Part shown: piece by piece, positions 35,556 to 45,096 of the stretch | How positions within the stretch are numbered: the first letter of the stretch is position 1 | Layout of the letters: the number at the start of each line of letters is the position of its first letter | Source of the DNA: Chloroflexota bacterium | GTDB lineage: Bacteria > Chloroflexota > Anaerolineae > Anaerolineales > UBA11579 | NCBI GenBank assembly: GCA_018662365.1 | Contig: JABJGH010000006.1 | Location: 1 to 64,000, forward strand | Length of the DNA stretch: 64,000 bases | Direction: 5' to 3' | Made by a program: the position numbers and the translations under genes | Notes under the pieces: generated by a model | The model's database searches: none | Seen by the model: the letters and a program-made list of their open reading frames with translations, nothing else | Told to the model about the DNA's origin: nothing

Positions 35556-36654
35556 GGATTTCTTGGTCCCTTCGTTTGTCGATGAGGTAAAGGACAAGAG
35601 CAACTGCGACGATTGCAAAAATAGAAAGGCAAATAAATCCGATTAGAACCAGGGGGTTATGGGCGAGATAGGATACCAGAACAAATAATATTGATATCAC
35701 GGCTGCTATGGGGAAGGTGATGGCGATGAGGAGCCAAACACCCGCTTTTTCTAATGCGGGCAATATTGCAACGATAATAGTTATTGGGTTGAGAAGTAAG
35801 AACATTCCACACCAGAGCAGGGTGAAACCAGCAAACCTGATCCCCCAAAGAGCAGCGGAATATTCATCATCCATTTGCAGGATGGCATTTTCTCGGTCGA
35901 CAAAGAAAACCCGAAATAAACTTTCGTCTCCCTCAAATACGTAAGGAAGAAGTTGATCTTGTTTGATCTCCCCAAAGGTGGTGGTGAAATTATTTTGAGG
36001 CACCGCTGTGAAACTAATTCGGAGATCCCCAATGTCCGGAGAGTCCAGATTTGATTCACCAAAGTAAATGTACTCATTGGTGAGACTTACAAAATTAACT
36101 CGCAGAACTTCATTATTAATCGGTTCTTGATTGAGATTCAGGGATTGTGGATCGGGAAACTCAATTTGGTTAGGATCAATTTCATAATTGCCAATGAAGG
36201 CAGTAGGTACTGTAAATGTTAAGTTTTCATAACCCATGGCAGGGTTGTCATAACCAGATTGTACAAAGGTACTCGAATTATCAGGGGAGGTCGTCCATTC
36301 TTCTGAGTATTCATAATAGGTTTCGTCATCTTCATTTACTTCTTTTTCGGTCCAGGCGTACATTTCAACCTGGCGGTTGAGTTGAATATAATCGGTATTT
36401 TCGATGAAGACTGGGTCAGAGAGAGAATCTGGGGAGTGGAGGGGCCCTTCGAGGGCAATTAATTCACTAGATATTGCATTATTTGATTCCAGCGCATTTA
36501 TCGTGATGCTGTCCTGGGCGATATCTCCAAAATTAATGCGACCCTCATTATTCCAAAGGAGGAAGAACGCCCCAGCAAACATTCCTAGGCCGAAAAGTGC
36601 ACCGATTAATTTTCCTGAAAAAGATTGTTTTTGTTTGTTTCTTGATCTAAACAT
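35539..36654 (-). CDS. TMEM43-family membrane protein
   Basis: 371 residues from ATG 36654. One N-terminal membrane helix (LIGALFGLGMFAGAFFLLWNNEG), a large outer-facing domain (QVEMYAWTEKE, YEYSEEWTTSP, FVQSGYDNPAMGYEN), and three to four C-terminal helices. LLWNNEGR and the Tyr/Trp-rich YxYxxEW region are the TMEM43 signatures. Function in bacteria is unknown. The start overlaps the restored ybaK stop by eight bases. Confidence 0.85.
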   Translation of the reverse strand: MFRSRNKQKQSFSGKLIGALFGLGMFAGAFFLLWNNEGRINFGDIAQDSITINALESNNAISSELIALEGPLHSPDSLSDPVFIENTDYIQLNRQVEMYAWTEKEVNEDDETYYEYSEEWTTSPDNSSTFVQSGYDNPAMGYENLTFTVPTAFIGNYEIDPNQIEFPDPQSLNLNQEPINNEVLRVNFVSLTNEYIYFGESNLDSPDIGDLRISFTAVPQNNFTTTFGEIKQDQLLPYVFEGDESLFRVFFVDRENAILQMDDEYSAALWGIRFAGFTLLWCGMFLLLNPITIIVAILPALEKAGVWLLIAITFPIAAVISILFVLVSYLAHNPLVLIGFICLSIFAIVAVALVLYLIDKRRDQEIPTESE

Positions 36655-37134
36655 GTACATTCCCTCTTTCTTTTATATAGTTTCCTGTTTCAAAAATATT
36701 GAGCGCTCGCATTAATTCTTTTGTTTTGAGAATGATCGTCGTTCCCCTTCGCCCTGAGCCAATCGAAACGATGGATTGTTTCGAGACGGAATCATCCAAG
36801 AGAATGGGATATCTTGGGGGATGCGGAAGGGGGAAACAGCGCCAATCTCACAGCCAGTAATGTCGAGGACTTCTTCTGGTTTCGCCATGGATAACCTAGA
36901 TTGATTAAAATGATTTCGGAGGGTTTTCCAATTAACTTGCGAAGGTCCGGCGATGAGGACCATGGCGTATTTATTCTCGGAAAGTCTAAATAAAATACTT
37001 CGAATGATCTGGTCTAGAGATTGATCACGTTCTTCCGCAGCTTGCTCGATAGAATGGACGGGTCCGGGATGCACAAACTCAGTAAAGTCTATTTCAATTT
37101 TTTGTAGAATTGTAGCAACAGGACTTGGGGTCAT
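36647..37134 (-). pseudogene. ybaK: YbaK/ProX-type aminoacyl-tRNA deacylase, frameshifted
   Basis: Editing domain that removes mischarged amino acids from tRNA. As sequenced, the frame ends after 140 residues at 36712. From about 36806, however, the family-typical C-terminus lies in another frame: PILLDDSVSKQSIVSIGSG then RRGTTIILKTKELMRALN, stopping at 36647. Adding one C to the CCC run (GGG on + at 36806-36808) joins GAVSPFRIPQDI to that tail and gives a 162-residue protein of normal length. So there is a one-base deletion: a real mutation or a homopolymer sequencing error. TATAAT lies six bases before the ATG, suggesting a leaderless mRNA. Confidence 0.85.
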
Positions 37135-37196
37135 TAATTAATTATACAATAATTGACTTCATAATGGATAAATCTTATATTAATAATGGGAATAAA

Positions 37197-38096
37197 TTAG
37201 CGGTGGAGTTGATCTTTTATTGCCTGAATATGAGCGGGAGAGGTGCCACAACAACCACCGATCAGGCGCACCTTGTTTTGATGCCAACTCTCCGCTAATT
37301 GTCCATATTCAGGGGGGGACACATCGTCCGTATTTTCCCATCCCTCAATCTCATTGGTATGCCCAATGTTACCGTAGCCACTTAAGGGGATTTCGGTAAA
37401 AGTAGAGAGCTCTTTCAGAGCTTCGGTGATCATGGTGGTGGGGGTGCAGTTTACGCCAATAAAATTGGGATTATAGGGTTTTAGGACCCTAACCGCATCC
37501 TCTAAACTTTCACCGGAGAATATTTTTCCATCGGTTCGCAAGACAAAACTTACGCCAAAGGGGAGGTTAGTTGCCTTGGCGGCGATCACAGCTGCTTCTG
37601 CTTCTCGGATCGTGTTCATGGTCTCGATCAATAATAAATCGGCACCGGCTACTGCCAAGTGATCGACCATTTCTTTGTGTTCCTTCAAGCAATCTTCCTG
37701 GGGAGGGACGAGCTCGGGGGAATAACAATCTTCGAGTGGGGCGATGGAGCCAGCGACCCAGGCGGGATGCCCCCCTTCGTCCATAAATATTTTTGAAACC
37801 TGTTTTGCAATGTCGACTGCTTTAAAGGTGATTTCTTTTGCTTGATCTCCCATTCCGGCAATGTCCAAATTCCGCCGATGGGTGCGAAAAGTATTTGCGG
37901 TGAGGACTTCAGCACCAGCTTTGAGATAATCATAATGAACCTGGGCTAATGTTTTGGGGGAATCGATCAATGCCCAAGCACTCCATAGAGGCAAGCCAGT
38001 TTGTACGCCGCGACGGTTGAGTTCGGTGCCAGTGGCACCGTCGAGGAGGATCGGGCGGGGATCTTCAAACCTTTTCAAAAAAGTAGAATCGGTCAT
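37197..38096 (-). CDS. Homocysteine S-methyltransferase family protein
   Basis: 299 residues. DGATGTELNRRG at the start, AGAEVLTANTFRTHRRNL, IGVNCTPTTM and the zinc-binding RLIGGCCGTSPAHI define the family. It would transfer a methyl group from S-methylmethionine or another donor to homocysteine, giving methionine. It begins 9 bases after valS and is probably read from the same promoter. Confidence 0.92.
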   Translation of the reverse strand: MTDSTFLKRFEDPRPILLDGATGTELNRRGVQTGLPLWSAWALIDSPKTLAQVHYDYLKAGAEVLTANTFRTHRRNLDIAGMGDQAKEITFKAVDIAKQVSKIFMDEGGHPAWVAGSIAPLEDCYSPELVPPQEDCLKEHKEMVDHLAVAGADLLLIETMNTIREAEAAVIAAKATNLPFGVSFVLRTDGKIFSGESLEDAVRVLKPYNPNFIGVNCTPTTMITEALKELSTFTEIPLSGYGNIGHTNEIEGWENTDDVSPPEYGQLAESWHQNKVRLIGGCCGTSPAHIQAIKDQLHR

Positions 38097-38105
38097 GAAC
38101 TCTGT

Positions 38106-40829
38106 CTATCCTAATTCAGAAAGTTGAATTTCTATTTTTGCAGCGGTTTCTTTGAAAGCTTTTAATTTTTCATGTTCTTTTTCAACCACTTGTGGAGGAG
38201 CTTTCTCGGCAAATGGGCTATTTAATAATTTTTCTAGGCGATCAATCTGACTCAACACTTCTTTTAATTCTTTTTCTAATCTCTGTTTTTCTTCTACTTG
38301 GTCTACTAAACCAGCCAATGGTAAAAAGATATTGATTGAACCGACCACGAGGGCGATGGAGCTTTCTGGTTTCTCGTTAATTGAGTCGATTACCTGTAAT
38401 TCATTTTTATCTAGATGCGCCAATGCAGATATTGCATAGGCTTGATTTTTTATTAGTTTGGTTTGTTCTCCAGCTACAATAATGGCAGGGATTTTTCGGC
38501 CAGCTTTCACTTGTTTTTCGGATCGCAAATTTCTTATTGATCTAACTATTTCCATTACCAATTCAAACTCATTGATCTTATCTTCTTCCCATCCCTCTTT
38601 TTCAAATGGTTCTGGCCATTTTGCGATAATTAGGGCTTCTTCCCAGCCTTGTGAGGGGGCGAGGTCGGGACTGTGATCGATTGATGCTTGCTTTAGGTAC
38701 CCCCAAAGTTCTTCGGTGATGAAGGGGGTAAATGGGTGGAGGAGTCTTAATAAGGTATCTAAAATGCGGACCAATGCATTTGCTGTCATCTTTGCACGGG
38801 GACCGCCTTCAGAAATTTGCAGCTTGGCAATTTCTAGATACCAGTCAGCAAATTCGCTCCAGAAAAATTCATAGATCTGGCGACCTGCTTCTCCATATTG
38901 ATGGGTTGCAAAGAGGCGATCGACATTATGGGTGAGGTCTTTGAGTTTTGCCCATGCCCAAGAATCGGCCAAAGTCCATTCGATGCCTTTTAAATCGGCA
39001 TCTGCGGGGGCTTGCTTGAGGAGGCTAAGCACCAAGCGAGTGGCATTCCAAAGCTTGTTTGCAAAATTCCGGTTGGCTTCCACTTTTTTAAGGCTGATGT
39101 TCATATCTTTGCCGGGAGTAGAGCCGACCAGGAGGGTAAATCTTAGAGAATCCGTCCCGAACTGATCAATTACTTTGAGAGGATCAATCACATTTCCTTT
39201 GGACTTACTCATTTTTTGGCCATGTTCGTCCATAACCAACCCGTGGAGATAAACGGTATCGAAGGGGATGTCGTCCGTAAATTCTAGGCCGCTCATGATC
39301 ATGCGCACAACCCAGAAGAATAGAATATCGTTTCCGGTTTCGAGAACGGAGGTGGGGTAGAAGTATTTTAGATCGGGGGTTTGTTCAGGCCAGCCAAGGG
39401 TTGAGAAGGGCCAAAGACCGGATGAAAACCAGGTGTCAAGCACATCTGGGTCTTGTTCTAGGGCAGTCTCTTTTCCATAATGATCCTTGGCTTGTTGCAT
39501 GGCTTCCTCTTCAGAATGAGCGCAGAACTTTTCCCCATCGGGTCCGTACCAAACTGGAATTTGGTGGCCCCACCAAAGCTGGCGGGAGATGCACCAATCT
39601 TGAATATTTTCGAGCCAATTATTATATGTTTTGGTGAAGAATTCAGGAACGATTTTGATTCTGCCATCACTGACTGCAGCTAAGGCTTTATCCGCCAGGG
39701 GTTGAATGTCCACAAACCATTGGGTGGAGATCATCGGTTCAATAATTTCTCCACCACGTTGGGAGCGTGGTACCTGGTGGGTATGTTCCTCGGTCTTGAT
39801 CACCAGTCCTGCTGAGTCCATATCCTTCCAAATTTTTTCGCGACATTCGAATCGGTCTAAACCTTCGTATTGACCGCCATTTTCATTGATCTTTGCATCT
39901 TTGTTGAGGATCGAAAGAACCTTTAGCTTATGGCGCGCCCCAATCTCGTAATCATTGGGGTCATGCCCAGGGGTGATCTTCAAAGCGCCAGTACCAAAAC
40001 TTTGATCTACATATTCATCCGCAATCACAGGAATTTCGCGACCAAGCATGGGAACGATCGCCATTTTGCCAATTAAATTTTTGTAACGCTGATCCTCTGG
40101 ATGAACTGCAACAGCGGTATCCCCTAATATTGTTTCAGGGCGGGTGGTAGCTACTGGGATATATTCGTCTGAGTCCTTGATCTTATATTTGAAAAAATAT
40201 AGCTTCCCAACTTCTTCATGGTATTCAACTTCTAGGTCAGAAACCGCTGTTCTTAATCCGGGGGACCAGTTGATAAGGCGGGGACCACGATAGATCAAAC
40301 CTTTGTTATAAAGCCTAACAAAGGCTTCTTTTACTGCAATAGACAATCCTTCATCTAATGTGAAGCGTTCGCGATCCCAATCACAAGAAGCGCCTAAACG
40401 TCGAATTTGCTGTGTAATGATGCCGCCATATTTTTCTTTCCATTCCCAGGTATGTTTTAGGAACTCTTCTCTACCAATTTCTTCTCGAGTAACTTCTTTG
40501 GTGCGTAATAAATATTGCTCAACTTGGAGTTGAGTAGCAATGCCGGCATGGTCGGTTCCGGGAACCCAAAGAGTAGGGACACCTTTCATGCGGTGGTAGC
40601 GAATCATTAAATCTTCTAAGGATACAAAGAGCGGATGCCCAAGGTGTAACTCACCGGTTACATTGGGTGGGGGAATAGAAATGACGAATGGCTTGATCGA
40701 AGGATCATGCCCGGGTTCATTGGGGTCATTGGTGGGTTTGAAATATCCATTTTCTTCCCACATTTTATAGATACGTTCTTCAGTATCTTTGAAGTCATAT
40801 GTTTTTGCTAAATCCATTTTTTTTGTCAT
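38106..40829 (-). CDS. valS: Valyl-tRNA synthetase
   Basis: Charges tRNA-Val. 907 residues, the usual length. Signature 1 is NVTGELHLGHPLF near residue 55, KMSKSKGN near residue 540; an editing domain (GTGALKITPGHDPNDYE) lies between, and a C-terminal coiled coil (EEKQRLEKELKEVLSQIDRLEKL) ends the protein. Start ATG has AAGGAG 7 bases upstream. Expression is controlled by the T-box leader just upstream. Confidence 0.97.
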   Translation of the reverse strand: MTKKMDLAKTYDFKDTEERIYKMWEENGYFKPTNDPNEPGHDPSIKPFVISIPPPNVTGELHLGHPLFVSLEDLMIRYHRMKGVPTLWVPGTDHAGIATQLQVEQYLLRTKEVTREEIGREEFLKHTWEWKEKYGGIITQQIRRLGASCDWDRERFTLDEGLSIAVKEAFVRLYNKGLIYRGPRLINWSPGLRTAVSDLEVEYHEEVGKLYFFKYKIKDSDEYIPVATTRPETILGDTAVAVHPEDQRYKNLIGKMAIVPMLGREIPVIADEYVDQSFGTGALKITPGHDPNDYEIGARHKLKVLSILNKDAKINENGGQYEGLDRFECREKIWKDMDSAGLVIKTEEHTHQVPRSQRGGEIIEPMISTQWFVDIQPLADKALAAVSDGRIKIVPEFFTKTYNNWLENIQDWCISRQLWWGHQIPVWYGPDGEKFCAHSEEEAMQQAKDHYGKETALEQDPDVLDTWFSSGLWPFSTLGWPEQTPDLKYFYPTSVLETGNDILFFWVVRMIMSGLEFTDDIPFDTVYLHGLVMDEHGQKMSKSKGNVIDPLKVIDQFGTDSLRFTLLVGSTPGKDMNISLKKVEANRNFANKLWNATRLVLSLLKQAPADADLKGIEWTLADSWAWAKLKDLTHNVDRLFATHQYGEAGRQIYEFFWSEFADWYLEIAKLQISEGGPRAKMTANALVRILDTLLRLLHPFTPFITEELWGYLKQASIDHSPDLAPSQGWEEALIIAKWPEPFEKEGWEEDKINEFELVMEIVRSIRNLRSEKQVKAGRKIPAIIVAGEQTKLIKNQAYAISALAHLDKNELQVIDSINEKPESSIALVVGSINIFLPLAGLVDQVEEKQRLEKELKEVLSQIDRLEKLLNSPFAEKAPPQVVEKEHEKLKAFKETAAKIEIQLSELG

Positions 40830-40843
40830 CTTGCTGCTCCTTA

Positions 40844-41139
40844 AAAATAAAATCGCCGTCGTCTCAAAGGACGAAAGCGACTAGCCTTCCGCGGTACCAC
40901 CTTAATTCGCCACTAAAAAACTCAATGGCGCACTTGTCACCTTGGCAATCACCAAGATTTTCGCTATATCGGGCTAACCCGTGTCGGTCTACTCAAACGG
41001 ATAATACGGTTTTTTCTTCGACATCCTTCTGGGCGACTTCAAAATATTACTATCTCGGAGGGCTTTCAGCATGTTTGCCCACCTCTCTGTTGGAGAGAAA
41101 TATTCATACTCCTCCCAGATAAGGAGGATATTTATTATT
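40844..41139 (-). promoter_or_regulatory. T-box leader of valS
   Basis: A T-box riboswitch that senses uncharged tRNA-Val. The diagnostic T-box sequence AAGGTGGTACCGCGG is at 40903-40889; it is followed by a terminator hairpin (about 40882-40851) with TTTTATTTTT. The stem I region, with the AGTA-type turn and two GTC (Val) triplets at 41037-41035 and 41022-41020, lies 100-140 bases upstream. Which GTC is the specifier I cannot decide. When tRNA-Val is uncharged, the antiterminator forms and valS is transcribed. Confidence 0.93.
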
Positions 41140-41145
41140 AATGAG

Positions 41146-41174
41146 ATTATACATTAAGGGAATTATGGGGTCAA
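41146..41174 (-). promoter_or_regulatory. Promoter of the valS T-box transcript
   Basis: TTGACC (41174-41169), 17-base spacer, TATAAT (41151-41146). Start of transcription is expected near 41139. Confidence 0.8.
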
Positions 41175-41198
41175 CTGGTGATGCTTCAGTTTAATAAT

Positions 41199-42587
41199 TT
41201 ATTTTTCTAGGAAAGCCCGAATTTCCTTTACTAAGGCAAGCGTTCTTTCGGGTGCCATTCCAATATGATCCTCAGAGTCCATAAGTTTTATAATATCTTT
41301 TTTTGTAATAAAATCCAGAAATTTCGGATCCTCGCTCATTGTTTTTATAAGAGGGTTTTCTTGATTATTCTGGATTGCATCCCAAGCATTTAAGGAATGA
41401 TTGCGGATGATTTCATGCATTTCCTGGTGGTTGGCACCATTTTTTGCCAATGCAGCCAGGAGGCTTTCAGTTGCGGAAAATGGTCCATAAATTTCCATAT
41501 TTCTGTTAATAGCATTTTTATTGATCTTTATTCCAAATAATATTTTTATGCTTGTCTGAATGAGTTCGTCACTAATCAAAAATGTTTCAGGTAGTGTGGT
41601 GCGTCGATTTGCACTATCGTCTAGGGTGCGCTCCAAGAGGGAATTGGCAGCGTTATCCCAGGCAACTCGAGGCATTTGAGCTAGAAGGCGGCTTAAAGAA
41701 TTAATCTTTTCGGCATTGATCGGATTTCGCTTGAATGGCATTGCCGATGATCCCACTTGATTTTTTGAAAATTCTTCGCTAATTTCACCAAAGGGGGGGG
41801 ATTGTAGGATACGAATATCGAAGGCCATTTTATGAAGCGAGGCGCCCAGACCAGCAATTGCGGATGATATTTGATAATCTTGTTTGCGTGGATATGTTTG
41901 GGTAGTGATATTAAAAAAATTCAGGCCGATCTTATCGCTGAGAATTTGTTCAAATTTATCTAAATTATCCTTGCCAATGAGATCCGAAAATGCCGCTCCA
42001 CTGCCAACTGCGCCCTTAAATCCTTTTCCTTTTAAGGTTTCATGCAATTGAAGAATATTATTGTAATCCAAAAATATATCTTGAGCATATTGGGCGAATC
42101 GGTAACCCAGGGTGGTGGGTTCTGCGGGTTGAATATGAGTATGGCCCATGACCTGCAGATTTGCATGTTCTTCTATCAAATTGGTCAAAAGAGATAATAA
42201 GTCTTTGATGCCTTCTAAAATAAATTCCAAAGATTGTTTGATTCTTAAGGCGTCGGCATTATCGACGATATCCATTGAGGTAGCACCTAGATGAATAATG
42301 CCACCCCCAATGGTAGATTGTTCTGCAAAGGTCTTTAATTCGGCCACGAGATCATGGTGAATTTCCGATTCAATTTCTAAGGCGCGGGGTATATCGATCT
42401 GTGCGGCATGGTCAGAAAGATCCTTTACCTGTTCTTTAGAAACCAGGCCGAATTCTTGTTGAGCTTCAGCTAGTGCTACCCAGAGTTTCCTCCAAAACAG
42501 GCGTTTATTCTCTTCACTCCATATTTGGCGAATTTCTTCGCTGCCATAACGCCAAGTGTAAGGGGATTGATACTTATTATGATCCAT
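41199..42587 (-). CDS. purB: Adenylosuccinate lyase
   Basis: Acts twice in purine synthesis, splitting fumarate from SAICAR and from adenylosuccinate. 462 residues. Motifs: HLGATSMDIVDNADALR, VMGHTHIQPAEPTTLGYRF, and the signature GSSAMPFKRNPINAEKI. AAGGAC precedes the ATG. It follows pyrD by 86 bases; read-through from the pyr operon is possible, which would link purine and pyrimidine synthesis. Confidence 0.95.
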   Translation of the reverse strand: MDHNKYQSPYTWRYGSEEIRQIWSEENKRLFWRKLWVALAEAQQEFGLVSKEQVKDLSDHAAQIDIPRALEIESEIHHDLVAELKTFAEQSTIGGGIIHLGATSMDIVDNADALRIKQSLEFILEGIKDLLSLLTNLIEEHANLQVMGHTHIQPAEPTTLGYRFAQYAQDIFLDYNNILQLHETLKGKGFKGAVGSGAAFSDLIGKDNLDKFEQILSDKIGLNFFNITTQTYPRKQDYQISSAIAGLGASLHKMAFDIRILQSPPFGEISEEFSKNQVGSSAMPFKRNPINAEKINSLSRLLAQMPRVAWDNAANSLLERTLDDSANRRTTLPETFLISDELIQTSIKILFGIKINKNAINRNMEIYGPFSATESLLAALAKNGANHQEMHEIIRNHSLNAWDAIQNNQENPLIKTMSEDPKFLDFITKKDIIKLMDSEDHIGMAPERTLALVKEIRAFLEK

Positions 42588-42673
42588 TGAAAGTCCTTCT
42601 TAGAATCTTGTAGATAAGGGATTGACTATATTGTAGTAGATTTTTGGTGGTTGTTCCCATTCTTCTTGGGAGA

Positions 42674-43690
42674 TCAGTTTAAATTGGAAAGAATGTTTTT
42701 AACGAGGGATGGACCTGAATAGATTAGTCCGGTATAAACCTGGACTAATTTTGCCCCTGCATCCAGTTTTTCTTGGGCATCTTTTGCACTCATCACTCCG
42801 CCAACTGCAATGATCGGAATAACTCCTTTTGTGTATTGATCAATCTTCCTGACCATCTCGGTGTTTTTTTTTGTGAGTGGCATTCCACTTGAACCCCCTG
42901 TTTCATTCTTATTCGCTGAGATTAAACTAGATTTATCAATGGTTGTATTGGTGGCGATAATGCCATCCATTTTTAGTTTTATAAGAATATCTAAGGCATC
43001 GGATAATTCTAATTCAGTCAGATCGGGGGATAATTTAACTAATAGCGGGACTCTTTTTTCAAAATTATCTCGATGATCGATAATGGCGGTTAATAGGGTG
43101 TTTAGATGAGCTTTCCCTTGTAATTCTCGCAAGCCGAGCGTATTTGGGGAACTAATATTGATCGCAAAGTAATCGGCAAGATGGTTGAAGTGGCTTATTA
43201 AACTTGTGTAATCTTTGTGGGCATCTTCATTTGGGGTATCCTTATTCTTTCCTATATTAATACCCAGAATAAATTCACTGCGGTTTTTAATTTTTTCTAA
43301 ATTGTTCAGAATTTTTTCCGCTCCCAAATTAGGAAAGCCCATACGATTAATAATCGCCTTTTCCCCGGGGAGCCGGAAAATACGTTTTTTGGGATTTCCT
43401 AATTGGGGAAGGGGGGTAATTGTGCCCACTTCGATATGCCCAAAACCTAGGGCTGCTAGACCCTGGACGGCAATGCCATTCTTATCATATCCAGCAGCTA
43501 AACCCAGGGCGTTGGGGAAGGTTAAGCCAAATGCACGAATGGGTTTGGATCTGGGGGTTTGAAATATTTTTTTTAGGAACCGGAGAAATAGAGGAATTCT
43601 AGAAGAAAATGCCAATATTTTTAATGTGAGCGCATGTGCTTCTTCGGGGTCAATTTTGAATATGAGGGGGCGAAAAAGTTTATAGATCAT
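42674..43690 (-). CDS. pyrD: Dihydroorotate dehydrogenase (quinone), class 2
   Basis: Oxidises dihydroorotate to orotate with quinone as acceptor, at the inner face of the membrane. 338 residues. N-terminal helical extension (MIYKLFRPLIFKIDPEEAHALTL, residues 1-23) is the class 2 membrane-binding segment; FGLTFPNALGLAAGYDKN, INISSPNTLGLRELQ (catalytic Ser) and IIAVGGVMSAKDAQEKLDAGA follow. Class 2 enzymes need a quinone pool, so the organism has one. It is three bases after pyrFE, the last gene of the pyr operon. Confidence 0.95.
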   Translation of the reverse strand: MIYKLFRPLIFKIDPEEAHALTLKILAFSSRIPLFLRFLKKIFQTPRSKPIRAFGLTFPNALGLAAGYDKNGIAVQGLAALGFGHIEVGTITPLPQLGNPKKRIFRLPGEKAIINRMGFPNLGAEKILNNLEKIKNRSEFILGINIGKNKDTPNEDAHKDYTSLISHFNHLADYFAINISSPNTLGLRELQGKAHLNTLLTAIIDHRDNFEKRVPLLVKLSPDLTELELSDALDILIKLKMDGIIATNTTIDKSSLISANKNETGGSSGMPLTKKNTEMVRKIDQYTKGVIPIIAVGGVMSAKDAQEKLDAGAKLVQVYTGLIYSGPSLVKNILSNLN

Positions 43691-43693
43691 TTT

Positions 43694-45094
43694 CTAGTTT
43701 TTCAAGAATTCTTCGACATTTTTTAATTGTTGATCATTTATCTCGTTGAGTTGGTGGAGGTGATGGACTAGTTCGGTCAAGGTGAAGACAGGGTGAAGGG
43801 TATACCCGGATTCAGCTAATTTTTCTTTTGCACCGGATTCTCTGTCAATGAGTACGACAACATCTTCGACAATCAAATCAGCAGCGGTAAATTTTGCGAT
43901 CGCTTCGAATTTGCTGCCTCCGGTTGTAGTGAGGTCATCGATCACAACAACCCGGTCTCCGGGTTCATACTCCCCTTCGATCAATTCTTTTGTACCATAC
44001 TCTTTTGCTTCTTTACGGGGGTAGATCATCGGCCAATTGCCCTGTAGGCTGAGCGCAGTACCGATCGGCATGGCAGCATAGGGTAAGGCACCAATTCTAT
44101 TGAATTTGAGGTTATTGAGGATCGGCTGATAAGCTTTGGCAACCTGGGATAATAGTTTTGGAAATCCAGCTAACCTGCGTAGATCAATATAGATTGGGGA
44201 GATCAAGCCTGATTTTAAGGTGAACTCACCAAACTTTACGCACCCAGCTTTCAGTAACCCCTTTGCAACAGAATCTAATTGATGATTTGTGGGATTCGGA
44301 GATATTTGATTGCGGGCATCGTTAATTTCATCTCGTAATTGCTTGGCGGCTAGGGCAGGGTTTTCTGCTTGGGAAATCCCACGGGAAACTGGCACTAAAA
44401 TACCCAACCCATCCGCTCGAAGACCGGCTTTTAGCGAAGCCTGAATATCTCCACCTTGGGCACCAATTCCTGGGGCTAGGATCCATAGGTCGGGAGCGGC
44501 TATTCTTACTTGGGCCATGGCTTCCGGATGGGTGGCTCCCACGACTAAACCGAGGTTATTATTTTTATTCCACTTTCTGCCTAATTTGGCAACGGATTCA
44601 AAAACTGTATCGCCATTGGTCAATTCTTGGTCTTGGAGATCGGATGAGCCAACGTTGGAGGTCTTGCATAACATAAATGCGCCAAATTCAGGATTTTTGA
44701 TAAATGGCTCCACTGCATCAAAGCCTAAATAGGGATTGATTGTCACCGCGTTCGCATTATATTTTTCAAATACCGCCTGCACATATGCTTGCGCGGTTGA
44801 GGAAATATCCCCTCTTTTTGCATCTAAGATGACGGGAATATCATCAGGAATAGAGGTAATCACATTGATCAATGTATCAATGCCCTCTGAGCCGAATGCT
44901 TCAAAGAAAGCAATATTTGGTTTATATGCTGCCGCATAAATATGTGTGGAATCAATAATATTTGCACAAAAAATTGCAACGGCAGAGGCTGTTTGCTCAG
45001 CTAATTGTGCGGGATGAGGATCTAAACCGACGCATAATAATGAATTAACTTTGATTATTCGGGATTCAAGTTGAGCAAAGAAAGAGTTTTCCAT
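43694..45094 (-). CDS. pyrFE: Bifunctional orotidine-5'-phosphate decarboxylase / orotate phosphoribosyltransferase (PyrF-PyrE)
   Basis: A fusion of 466 residues catalysing the last two steps of UMP synthesis. Residues 1-270: type 2 PyrF (LLCVGLDPHP, catalytic VILDAKRGDISSTAQAYV). Residues 285-466: PyrE (GLISPIYIDLRRLAGFPKL, PRKEAKEYGTKELIEGEYEPG, PRPP motif VVVIDDLTTTGGS). The order is decarboxylase first, the reverse of the animal UMP synthase. It is two bases after pyrB in the pyr operon. Confidence 0.95.
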   Translation of the reverse strand: MENSFFAQLESRIIKVNSLLCVGLDPHPAQLAEQTASAVAIFCANIIDSTHIYAAAYKPNIAFFEAFGSEGIDTLINVITSIPDDIPVILDAKRGDISSTAQAYVQAVFEKYNANAVTINPYLGFDAVEPFIKNPEFGAFMLCKTSNVGSSDLQDQELTNGDTVFESVAKLGRKWNKNNNLGLVVGATHPEAMAQVRIAAPDLWILAPGIGAQGGDIQASLKAGLRADGLGILVPVSRGISQAENPALAAKQLRDEINDARNQISPNPTNHQLDSVAKGLLKAGCVKFGEFTLKSGLISPIYIDLRRLAGFPKLLSQVAKAYQPILNNLKFNRIGALPYAAMPIGTALSLQGNWPMIYPRKEAKEYGTKELIEGEYEPGDRVVVIDDLTTTGGSKFEAIAKFTAADLIVEDVVVLIDRESGAKEKLAESGYTLHPVFTLTELVHHLHQLNEINDQQLKNVEEFLKN

Positions 45095-45096
45095 TA

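Noticed and set aside
36712-36790. The odd tail of the short ybaK reading frame looked like a translated REP-type repeat insertion.
   Set aside because: The same bases in another frame encode the normal family C-terminus, so it is a frameshift, not an insertion.
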